Part shown: positions 1-5,878 of the stretch, piece after piece
How the letters are laid out: every line of letters starts with the position of its first letter
How positions within the stretch are numbered: position 1 is the first letter of the stretch
NCBI GenBank assembly: GCA_947176455.1
Contig: CAMWQQ010000114.1
Coordinates: 1-5,878, forward strand
From: an uncultured Odoribacter sp.
Lineage (GTDB): Bacteria; Bacteroidota; Bacteroidia; Bacteroidales; Marinifilaceae
Direction of reading: 5' to 3'
Length of the DNA: 5,878 nt
Notes under the pieces: model-generated
Database searches by the model: none
The model's input: only the letters and a program-made list of their open reading frames with translations
Told to the model about the DNA's origin: nothing
Program-made: the position numbers and the translations under genes

Positions 1-2736
1 TTGGTTGCCATCCGCGGTTATAACTCCTTATTCGTCGAAGGAGAAGGGGACGACCGCAATTACGGCACTCCGCTATACGTCATCGACGGCGTACCGATGC
101 AATCCTTTACCTCGCCGGTGACGGGATCCAACACGTTGTCCGACTTGGACCCCTCGATGATTGAATCCATTGAAGTATTGAAAGACGCCGCCTCCGCCGC
201 CATCTACGGCTCTCGCGCAGGCAACGGCGTTATCCTGATTACCACGAAAAAGGGACAGGCAGGCAAAGCCCGTTTCACCGCCAACTTCTCGTATTCCGCC
301 TCTTGGTTGCCGGAAGCTCCCGAACAATGGGGTGGCAACTACGAGCGCAGGTATCACCTGAATGCGCTATACAATACGCTGGCGGCCTACAAGACAAAAG
401 ACGGCACCTGGAAAGTACCGGAATCCTACAAGGAGGTATACGACAACCGCCAAAAAGACGGACCGGTATACAACTGGTTTTGGGGCAACACCCTGCCACA
501 GAATGCCATTGCCCTGCAGGACAGTCTGAATCCGTTTTACAACAATTCCACTCACTGGTGGAAACAAAACTATCAGGTAGCCAAAGTGCTGAACGCCAAC
601 TTGCAGGCTTCCGGCGGAAACGAAAACGTGCGTTATATGATTGGTGCCGGCTATTACGACGAGGAAGGTATTGCCATCAATACCGGATTCACCCGTTTCA
701 ACGTATTGACCAACCTGACAGCAAACCCCATCAAGAAACTGCGCATGGACACCCAGATGTCGCTGACTTACAGTGACCGCAGCCGAGGCAGTAACGCAGG
801 TAGCAACGCCAGCAAAATGGAAGGCATCACCTCCGACCCCATGGATACGCCGACCTTGTTGCCGGGCGACGGGGAGGTGGGAAAAATCATGCTCCAGGAA
901 CTGAACGAAACGTCGGAAAAGAACCAGAGTTATTCCGCCCGGTTCAATTTGGTGCTCGATTACGAGATTATCCGTGACCTGCATCTGAAATTATCGGCAG
1001 GCGTGGACTTTAACCAGCAGAATCAGAACATCTTCAAGCCGAAAGCATTGAATCCGCCCTATTATTTCTCCACTTCGGAAGGAACCATTGCCCGGGATAT
1101 TTCTCTGCTCAACGAAAATCTGCTGAGCTATCATTTCACGGTCAAGAACCGACACAATTTCGACGTCCTGGCAGGGCTTTCTTTCCAGAAAGACCAAAGT
1201 TTCAACAACAAAGGTTCCGGAACAAACGGACCGAGCGACCACGTCCACTACGTAGGCGAACACGGCTGGGGCGGTGAAAACGGTCTGAACAACGTGGGCG
1301 ACGGAACATCGGACGCTTTTATCTCCGCCTTCACCTACCAGTCGAATTTCGAAGAGGAACGGTTAAACAGTTATTTTGGACGCCTTACCTACAACTTTGA
1401 AGAAAAATACATGCTGGAAGCAACGTTGCGCCGTGACGGTTCGTCCGTATTCGGCGAGAACGTGCGGTGGGCAACTTTCCCCTCCGTTGCTGTGGGCTGG
1501 GCTTTCTCCGAAGAGGCATTCATGAAACGGTTCTATTGGCTGAGTTTTGCAAAAATCCGCGCCAGTTGGGGTATTTCGGGACAAAAATTCCACCAGCCCT
1601 ACCTGGCACACGGACTATTATCGCCCGACCATTACACGTTCCACGGGAATGCGGGAATGATGCCGAGTACCGACGCCGGGGTCATCAACAAGAACCTGAG
1701 CTGGGAAGAGACCAATCAATACGACTTGGGGCTGGACATCAGTCTGGTGGATTACCGGTTTAAAATCAACCTGGATTATTATTACCGTTACACTTCAGGA
1801 CAGTTGAACCGCATCACGCTACCGGGAAATACCCACTACCTCAACTTCCAATGGCAAAACGGCATGGCCATTTCCAACCAGGGAATCGAATTGGAACTGA
1901 CTGCCGACATTTTCCGCGAAAGCGCCGTGCAATGGAGGATGAAATTCAACCTTTCACGCAACTGGAACCGTTTCGAAAAAAGTGCGGACGGCTTCGACTT
2001 CAACAGTCAGATTATCGGACGTCCCCTGCACCAGCTCATGGTATTCAAAACCGACGGTTTCTACAACAGCATGGACGAGGTACCCAAGTATTATACGGCA
2101 AACAAAGAAATCCAGCCGATTTACGACAACAACATGAAAGCCGTTTATCTGCCGGGAGCCCGCAGACTCATCGACCTCAACGGTGACGGACGCATCACCT
2201 CCGCTGACAAATACGCGGCAGCCAGTCCGCTACCCAAGGCACACGGAGGTTTCATCAATGAAATCAGGTGGAAGAATCTTGACTTGAACATATTCTTCAA
2301 CTATTCTATCGGGCGCCATGCGCTGAAACTATACGATGACTTCAGTCTGAAACCGGACGCCTATTCGGCTCCTCTGTTTACCGATGTCACCAAGTTGAAC
2401 GCCTGGAGCAATGCCGACAGCAAGAACGTAGCCTATCCGAAACCGCAGATGTACGACCTGTATTACCAATACTCCGGACTATTCGACTGCGATATCGAAA
2501 AAGTGCATTTCATGCGTCTGAAACAATTGACGCTGGGATACAACCTGGAAGAAAAAATCGTCAAGAAAATCGGCATCAGCAGTGCGCGTTTCTTCGTGAC
2601 AGCCGAGAATCTCTTCCTGTTGACCAACTATTCCGGCATCGACCCGGAACTGATTGACCCGACCAGCGGTCAGGACAACCTGACGTCCTACCCGCTACCC
2701 CGCAAATTCACCGTAGGAGTAACGCTTAACTTTTAA
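1..2736 (+). CDS. SusC/RagA-like TonB-dependent outer-membrane receptor, N-terminus missing
   Basis: This is the outer-membrane beta-barrel of a SusCD nutrient importer, which moves ligand into the periplasm using TonB energy. The visible 911 residues begin inside the plug domain. IRG lies at 4-6, PLYVIDGVP at 24-32, and the SusC signature block at 54-85 includes [19 protein letters not shown] and ILITTKKG. The barrel follows, with the usual SusC landmarks RDGSSVFG (478-485), [10 protein letters not shown] (518-527), an Asp-rich DLNGDGRIT loop (725-733), [12 protein letters not shown] (837-848) and [15 protein letters not shown] (869-883). It ends in a terminal Phe (VGVTLNF), as expected for a BAM-inserted barrel. 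Family members are usually about 1000-1100 residues, so roughly 100-200 are missing: signal peptide, carboxypeptidase-like regulatory domain, TonB box and start of the plug. The TTG at base 1 is not the true start. The reading frame is intact, so the gene is cut by the window and not broken. The substrate cannot be read from the sequence. Confidence 0.97.
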   Translation: MVAIRGYNSLFVEGEGDDRNYGTPLYVIDGVPMQSFTSPVTGSNTLSDLDPSMIESIEVLKDAASAAIYGSRAGNGVILITTKKGQAGKARFTANFSYSASWLPEAPEQWGGNYERRYHLNALYNTLAAYKTKDGTWKVPESYKEVYDNRQKDGPVYNWFWGNTLPQNAIALQDSLNPFYNNSTHWWKQNYQVAKVLNANLQASGGNENVRYMIGAGYYDEEGIAINTGFTRFNVLTNLTANPIKKLRMDTQMSLTYSDRSRGSNAGSNASKMEGITSDPMDTPTLLPGDGEVGKIMLQELNETSEKNQSYSARFNLVLDYEIIRDLHLKLSAGVDFNQQNQNIFKPKALNPPYYFSTSEGTIARDISLLNENLLSYHFTVKNRHNFDVLAGLSFQKDQSFNNKGSGTNGPSDHVHYVGEHGWGGENGLNNVGDGTSDAFISAFTYQSNFEEERLNSYFGRLTYNFEEKYMLEATLRRDGSSVFGENVRWATFPSVAVGWAFSEEAFMKRFYWLSFAKIRASWGISGQKFHQPYLAHGLLSPDHYTFHGNAGMMPSTDAGVINKNLSWEETNQYDLGLDISLVDYRFKINLDYYYRYTSGQLNRITLPGNTHYLNFQWQNGMAISNQGIELELTADIFRESAVQWRMKFNLSRNWNRFEKSADGFDFNSQIIGRPLHQLMVFKTDGFYNSMDEVPKYYTANKEIQPIYDNNMKAVYLPGARRLIDLNGDGRITSADKYAAASPLPKAHGGFINEIRWKNLDLNIFFNYSIGRHALKLYDDFSLKPDAYSAPLFTDVTKLNAWSNADSKNVAYPKPQMYDLYYQYSGLFDCDIEKVHFMRLKQLTLGYNLEEKIVKKIGISSARFFVTAENLFLLTNYSGIDPELIDPTSGQDNLTSYPLPRKFTVGVTLNF

Positions 2737-2748
2737 TACGCCAACGAA

Positions 2749-4311
2749 ATGAAAAGATTACTTACCATATTGCTGTTCCTGCCCCTCATTTCCTGCAATG
2801 ACTGGTTGGACATCGACCCGGAAAACTCCGTCACCCTGACGAACTTTTTCCAGAACGAAAACGACTTGGAATCGTTGCATACCTCCATGCTCGCACGATT
2901 GCAAACGGTCTGCATGGGCAAGCAACCCTACTATTATATGTCCATTGACGCCGACGAACAGAAACAGAGCATCAAAGGCTTCCGAGAATTGGATGTCGCC
3001 ATACATACCACACAAACAATCGGAAACAGCACCCTAAAAAGTACGTGGAGCAACCACTACGCTGTTATCAGTCTGGCAGACCTGATGATTGACAATGAAT
3101 ACCGCTTTCAGAACATTCCTGCCGAACGGGCAGCCTTCTGGCTCAAACAGGCACATTTCGTCAAAGCTTTAACCTATTTCCGGATAGCCCAGATTTGGGG
3201 CGACGCGCCCATTTCTCCAAATTCGGAATCGCTCGTCGCCCTTGCCAAAAGCCCGGCAGTGGATGTATTGAAATATGCCGCCAAAGAAGCCAAAATTGCC
3301 CTTGACCTGCCGGCACATGACAATATGCAAAATGCTACCGGACGCCCCATTACCTCCAAGCAATACGCCAGCCGAGGCAGCGTAAACACCCTCCTCGCAC
3401 AAATCTACGCCTGGATAGGAGGACTGACGCAGGAAAAAACCTACTGGGAACAGGCAGAATATTATGCTTCGCAGGTCATCGATGAATTTGCCGGCGACTA
3501 CGAACTGGAAGACATGGAAGGATTGATCAAGAACGTATTCGGCAAAGCCCGGAACAGCAAGGAAACCATCTTCTGCATCGACAACGACTTGCTGGACGAC
3601 GCCCACACTTACGACACCCACTTTACGGGCGACCTGCCGGGACAGGAAATGATAAACTATCCTCACATAAACGCAAGTCCGCAGAGCTTGTCCAACGACA
3701 ATGCACAACAATATAACCGGATTAAAGTAAGTACCGTAGAAAAAATCTATCCGGATGAAAACGACCTGCGGCGTAAAGAATTCTGGTATAATTTAGGCAA
3801 AGTGGAAATCACCGTCAACGAAGAGTCCGTACCTTCTCCCTATGCCTTTATCAACAAATGGCGCGATTATCATTACCAGACCAACTCCGAGATGCTTGAA
3901 GGAGGTGCTTCCGTGCCCGTTGCCACAGACTGCGATTTCGTCATCTGGCGTCTGGCAGACGTTATCCTGCTCCGTGCCGAATGTCGCACACGGCTCAACA
4001 AGACGGAAGCCAAAAACGACTTGGACCGCATTCGGGAAAGAGCCGGTTTGGGCGCTTACAGCGGTAGCACGGAAGCCGAAGCGTTACGGAAAGAAATCTT
4101 CAACGAACGCCGGCGCGAACTGTTCGGTGAGGGACAATACTATTTCGACATTGTACGCAACGGCTATTACAGAGAAATGCTCTACGGCAAATTCAAGACC
4201 CTCACGGATGAAGATGTGCGCAACGGAGCACTCTACACTTGGATTAGTTCCGATGCTTTTGAAAAGAATACTTTAATGACTCAAAATACTTATTGGTTAT
4301 GGCAAAAATAA
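2749..4311 (+). CDS. SusD/RagB-like surface lipoprotein, partner of the upstream receptor
   Basis: This 520-residue protein is complete and of normal family length. SusD-like lipoproteins sit on the outer leaflet, cap the SusC barrel and capture substrate. The signal peptide ends in the lipobox LISC with lipid-acceptor Cys16, followed by the typical NDWLDIDP start of the mature protein. N-terminal helical-repeat landmarks are FWLKQAHFVKALTYF with WGDAPI (130-155) and SVNTLLAQIYAW (211-222). The C-terminal SusD signatures are WRLADVILLRAEC (400-412), LDRIRERAGL (425-434) and ERRRELFGEGQYYFDIVRNG (453-472), ending NTLMTQNTYW. The ATG lies 12 bases after the receptor stop and lacks a proper Shine-Dalgarno sequence, which is common in Bacteroidota. 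The 3' end overlaps the next gene by 13 bases. Besides Cys16 it has Cys55, Cys276, Cys395 and Cys412. The family call is secure, but the ligand is unknown because the binding surface of SusD proteins varies widely. Confidence 0.98.
   Translation: MKRLLTILLFLPLISCNDWLDIDPENSVTLTNFFQNENDLESLHTSMLARLQTVCMGKQPYYYMSIDADEQKQSIKGFRELDVAIHTTQTIGNSTLKSTWSNHYAVISLADLMIDNEYRFQNIPAERAAFWLKQAHFVKALTYFRIAQIWGDAPISPNSESLVALAKSPAVDVLKYAAKEAKIALDLPAHDNMQNATGRPITSKQYASRGSVNTLLAQIYAWIGGLTQEKTYWEQAEYYASQVIDEFAGDYELEDMEGLIKNVFGKARNSKETIFCIDNDLLDDAHTYDTHFTGDLPGQEMINYPHINASPQSLSNDNAQQYNRIKVSTVEKIYPDENDLRRKEFWYNLGKVEITVNEESVPSPYAFINKWRDYHYQTNSEMLEGGASVPVATDCDFVIWRLADVILLRAECRTRLNKTEAKNDLDRIRERAGLGAYSGSTEAEALRKEIFNERRRELFGEGQYYFDIVRNGYYREMLYGKFKTLTDEDVRNGALYTWISSDAFEKNTLMTQNTYWLWQK
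4261..4311 (+). promoter_or_regulatory. AT-rich translation-initiation region of the FAS1 gene, inside the susD-like 3' end
   Basis: A hand count gives 38 A/T of 50 bases at 4261-4310, against roughly half or less in most surrounding coding sequence. The ATG at 4299 sits near its end and is followed by an A-rich stretch, with no Shine-Dalgarno sequence upstream. In Bacteroidota, unstructured A/T-rich leaders often replace Shine-Dalgarno pairing. The susD-like stop codon (4309-4311) lies just 3' of the start, so terminating ribosomes could reinitiate here. The initiation role is inferred. Confidence 0.45.
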
Positions 4312-4922
4312 ATTCCCTCATACGCATTATACTCGTTCTGTCCGCAGGCATTGCCATGGCATCCTGCACCAAATGGAACTACCACGACGGCGGCACCGCC
4401 TATGGCGTTCACGATTGCTCCATGTGGGACTACTTTGCAAAACAGCCCCGCGACTGGGATTCCACCCGTCTGATGATTCAACGGGCAGGATTGCAGGAAC
4501 TGTTTGAAGGGAAAGGCGAATACGGGCAAATCACCTTCTTGGCTCCCGGCAACCTGGCGATTATGACTTATCTGTATGATAACGGTTACAGACGAGTAAA
4601 CGAGATACCCGCCGCCGAGTGCCGCCGATTATTGGAAAAACTGATTATTCCGGGACGAATCATGGTCAACGATGTTCCCCGCGGTTCCCGTTCCACTGCC
4701 ACTGGCGAACAAACCGGTGGAAAAACATACACGCTACTGGATGAAAGTACGGCATTTTTATGGACTTACCAAAACTCCTATATGGGTATCGAAAATGCGG
4801 GAGCCGTTCATCTGTATCTCTATATCAGAGAATTTACCGAATCATGGATGATTTATTCCAGCGACATACAGACGGAAAACGGCGTAGTACAAGCCTTGGG
4901 AAATAATTTCTTATTCAACTAA
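4299..4922 (+). CDS. Fasciclin (FAS1) domain lipoprotein in a SusCD operon
   Basis: This 207-residue protein has a basic N-terminus, a hydrophobic segment and a relaxed lipobox MASC with Cys23. The rest is about one FAS1 domain (roughly 41-205). The supporting motifs are ITFLAPGNLAI (78-88), matching the FAS1 TxFAPTNxAF motif; LLEKLIIPGRI (111-121), matching the LLxxHIIPG segment; and SSDIQTENGVVQALGN (187-202), matching the closing xDIxAxNGVVHVID motif. FAS1 domains are generally adhesion or binding modules, and single-domain FAS1 lipoproteins do occur beside SusCD pairs, so an accessory binding role is inferred. I chose the ATG at 4299 over an in-frame TTG at 4293, which would add only two residues. 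The start lies inside the last codons of the susD-like gene with no Shine-Dalgarno sequence, so translational coupling is likely. The first acidic residue after Cys23 is Asp30, so surface display is less clear than for its neighbours. Two further cysteines are Cys40 and Cys108. Confidence 0.85.
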   Translation: MAKINSLIRIILVLSAGIAMASCTKWNYHDGGTAYGVHDCSMWDYFAKQPRDWDSTRLMIQRAGLQELFEGKGEYGQITFLAPGNLAIMTYLYDNGYRRVNEIPAAECRRLLEKLIIPGRIMVNDVPRGSRSTATGEQTGGKTYTLLDESTAFLWTYQNSYMGIENAGAVHLYLYIREFTESWMIYSSDIQTENGVVQALGNNFLFN

Positions 4923-4938
4923 CGATTTTAATGCTAGC

Positions 4939-4948
4939 AAGACATGAA
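4939..4948 (+). promoter_or_regulatory. Start context AAGACATGAA of the helical-hairpin lipoprotein gene
   Basis: These ten bases span the start codon at 4944 and are identical to those at the start of the next gene (5771-5780). There is no Shine-Dalgarno sequence in the 21-base gap before it. Sharing may reflect an A-rich initiation context or chance. Confidence 0.3.
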
Positions 4949-5753
4949 TAAATCCACGATATATCTCAACTTCCTTCTCATACTGCTGGCTCTGACAGGC
5001 TGTGAGAAAGAACACACCGGCTACCTGTTTACGGAAAATGCCCAATTCCCGATAGACACATTGCGCATCATCCGATACGAAGACTATCATCGGGAAATCA
5101 TTCAACTGGAAGCAGAATTGGACAATTATTCCGAGGAAATTCGCGATTCTTTGAATTCCTACAATATCATAGAAGAACAAGAAGCTGTCATTATCGAAGA
5201 ACTTGACCGCTTGGAGGGAATCATGAACAAATGCGGAGCTGTCATGGATGCTTACTTGGACCAGTTTGCCGATGAATCCGATGCAGACCCCGTAAAATTA
5301 AAAGAACTGGAAAAGAACACCGAAGATGCCTATGAGGCATGGGCGACATACCAACAGGAGGTATATGACCCCGTTTACCAAATCAAAAACAACATCCGGA
5401 AAAAAATCATCGCACTCTGTCAAGAAGCAGGCAAAGAAACACCCTTTAAACTTGCCCAAGATTTGGCCATACTCCAAAAACAACAATCTTTGGACATACC
5501 CTGGACAACCTCCTGCATCGAACAGCTGTTGGGCACGGAACCCATTATCTATACCTTGGAAAACCTTCGCAGCGACCAGGGAGAGGCGGCAGCCGCAGAC
5601 TTTGCCAAATACCTCACCGTCATCGGAGGCGGTCGTATGTACGTCGACACCAGAGTCAACTCCCCCGCCGGGAAATACATCGTATCCCTACGGGTAAGCA
5701 ACGACGGCTACAGCGTTGTCCTTCCAGACGTATTTACCTTCATATTGCAATAA
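4944..5753 (+). CDS. Lipoprotein of unrecognised family: predicted helical hairpin plus beta-rich C-terminus
   Basis: I do not recognise a named family for this 269-residue protein. Its signal peptide is clear and ends in lipobox LTGC with Cys20, followed by acidic EKE, which fits outer-membrane surface export. Residues 27-42 (YLFTENAQFP, then DTLRI) look like an extended strand. Residues 45-108 are acidic and helical, with positions spaced 3-4-3-4 for nine heptads and almost all of them hydrophobic. A short polar linker (109-116) leads to a second charged helical stretch to about 160. From about 184 the sequence turns beta-rich: DIPWTTSCIEQLLGTEP, then IGGGRMYVD, AGKYIVSLRVSNDGY and DVFTFIL, resembling an Ig-like sandwich or the C-terminal domain of other SusCD-associated lipoproteins. 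It starts 21 bases after the FAS1 gene and probably belongs to the same complex. It could be a spacer or stalk, or a ligand-binding accessory; the sequence does not decide. Non-lipid cysteines are Cys97, Cys159 and Cys191. Confidence 0.88.
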   Translation: MNKSTIYLNFLLILLALTGCEKEHTGYLFTENAQFPIDTLRIIRYEDYHREIIQLEAELDNYSEEIRDSLNSYNIIEEQEAVIIEELDRLEGIMNKCGAVMDAYLDQFADESDADPVKLKELEKNTEDAYEAWATYQQEVYDPVYQIKNNIRKKIIALCQEAGKETPFKLAQDLAILQKQQSLDIPWTTSCIEQLLGTEPIIYTLENLRSDQGEAAAADFAKYLTVIGGGRMYVDTRVNSPAGKYIVSLRVSNDGYSVVLPDVFTFILQ

Positions 5754-5770
5754 ACCGACCCAAATCCATA

Positions 5771-5780
5771 AAGACATGAA
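5771..5780 (+). promoter_or_regulatory. Start context AAGACATGAA of the putative thioredoxin-like gene
   Basis: This is the second copy of the ten-base start context, around the ATG at 5776. The 22-base gap contains no terminator-like hairpin and no Shine-Dalgarno sequence, which supports read-through from the preceding gene. Confidence 0.3.
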
Positions 5781-5878
5781 ACACCTGAAATACCTGTTCA
5801 TCTGCTTGTTGCTGATTGCCGGCAACCGGTTATCCGCCCAAATCACTTTCAGTAACTATACCTTTGAAGAAGCCTTGG
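5776..5878 (+). CDS. Secreted protein, probably thioredoxin-like, C-terminus beyond window
   Basis: Only the first 34 codons are present. The ATG at 5776 is 22 bases after the previous stop. The N-terminus MKHLKYLF, followed by a hydrophobic core (ICLLLIAG) and LSA before Gln22, is a standard Sec signal peptide with a predicted signal peptidase I site after Ala21. There is no cysteine at the +1 position, so this is a soluble periplasmic or exported protein, unlike the three lipoproteins before it. The mature start QITFSNYTFEEAL resembles the I-x-F...F-EAL opening of Bacteroidota thioredoxin-fold proteins, where a CxxC active site usually follows within about 30 residues. That site lies beyond the window, so the family call is an inference from a short stretch. 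If correct, it would be a periplasmic thiol-disulfide enzyme co-expressed with the uptake system. Confidence 0.65.
   Translation, partial: MKHLKYLFICLLLIAGNRLSAQITFSNYTFEEAL

Noticed and set aside
1..3. TTG at base 1 as the receptor start codon
   Set aside because: The sequence opens inside the conserved SusC plug domain, with no signal peptide or TonB box, so the true start lies upstream of the window.
367..984. Long antisense open frame (205 codons) under the receptor gene
   Set aside because: The opposite strand encodes a highly conserved SusC sequence. The antisense product has no recognisable domain, and long antisense frames are expected in GC-richer coding DNA.
2715..2719. AGGAG as Shine-Dalgarno site for the susD-like gene
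   Set aside because: It is about 29 bases before the ATG, too far to position a ribosome, and encodes conserved receptor C-terminal residues.
3169..3711. Antisense open frame (180 codons) under the susD-like gene
   Set aside because: It lies wholly opposite a clear SusD coding region, with no recognisable motif, start signal or neighbour on that strand.
3842..4276. Alternative-frame open frame (144 codons) within the susD-like gene
   Set aside because: It overlaps the strongest SusD signatures in another frame and shows no domain; it is a shadow of the real gene.
4293..4298. In-frame TTG at 4293 as the FAS1 start
   Set aside because: ATG at 4299 gives a standard lipoprotein signal peptide; the TTG adds two residues and has no better initiation context.
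5232..5420. Disulfide between Cys97 and Cys159 locking the helical hairpin
   Set aside because: With the turn near residues 109-116, Cys97 would face about residue 128 and Cys159 about residue 66, so the two would not meet in a simple antiparallel hairpin.
4944..5753. Lower GC in the hairpin lipoprotein gene as a sign of horizontal transfer
   Set aside because: A hand count of 240 bases gave about 43%, only modestly below the rest, and the Glu/Lys/Ile/Asn-rich helices explain much of it. No repeats or integration scars flank the gene.

Overview
The window is a stretch of a Bacteroidota chromosome, most likely from the order Bacteroidales. It carries a SusC/SusD-type outer-membrane uptake operon that is cut by both window edges. 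Several signs point to this phylum: a SusC-class TonB-dependent receptor followed 12 bases later by its SusD lipoprotein, a run of lipoproteins with relaxed lipoboxes, and starts with no Shine-Dalgarno sequence. GC content is about 50-57% in hand-counted lines of the receptor gene and about 43% in a 240-base sample of the fourth gene. I cannot name the genus.

Layout, all on the + strand: (1) 1-2736, SusC/RagA-like receptor missing its N-terminus; (2) 2749-4311, complete SusD/RagB-like lipoprotein; (3) 4299-4922, lipoprotein with a fasciclin (FAS1) domain, overlapping the susD-like gene by 13 bases; (4) 4944-5753, lipoprotein of unrecognised family with a predicted helical hairpin between an N-terminal strand and a beta-rich C-terminus; (5) 5776 to the right edge, first 34 codons of a secreted protein whose mature start resembles Bacteroidota thioredoxin-like proteins. 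Intergenic gaps are 12, -13, 21 and 22 bases, so the genes almost certainly form one transcription unit. No promoter, terminator, RNA gene, mobile element or CRISPR array is visible. No gap without a gene exceeds 22 bases.

Working model: the receptor forms the TonB-driven beta-barrel and the SusD-like lipoprotein is its substrate-capturing lid. The FAS1 and helical-hairpin lipoproteins would be accessory envelope proteins of the same complex. The thioredoxin-like protein, if confirmed, would act in the periplasm. No glycoside hydrolase, polysaccharide lyase, sulfatase or peptidase is visible, so the substrate cannot be called and should not be assumed to be a glycan. The parts worth following up are the accessory genes 3-5, not the SusCD pair, which is conventional.
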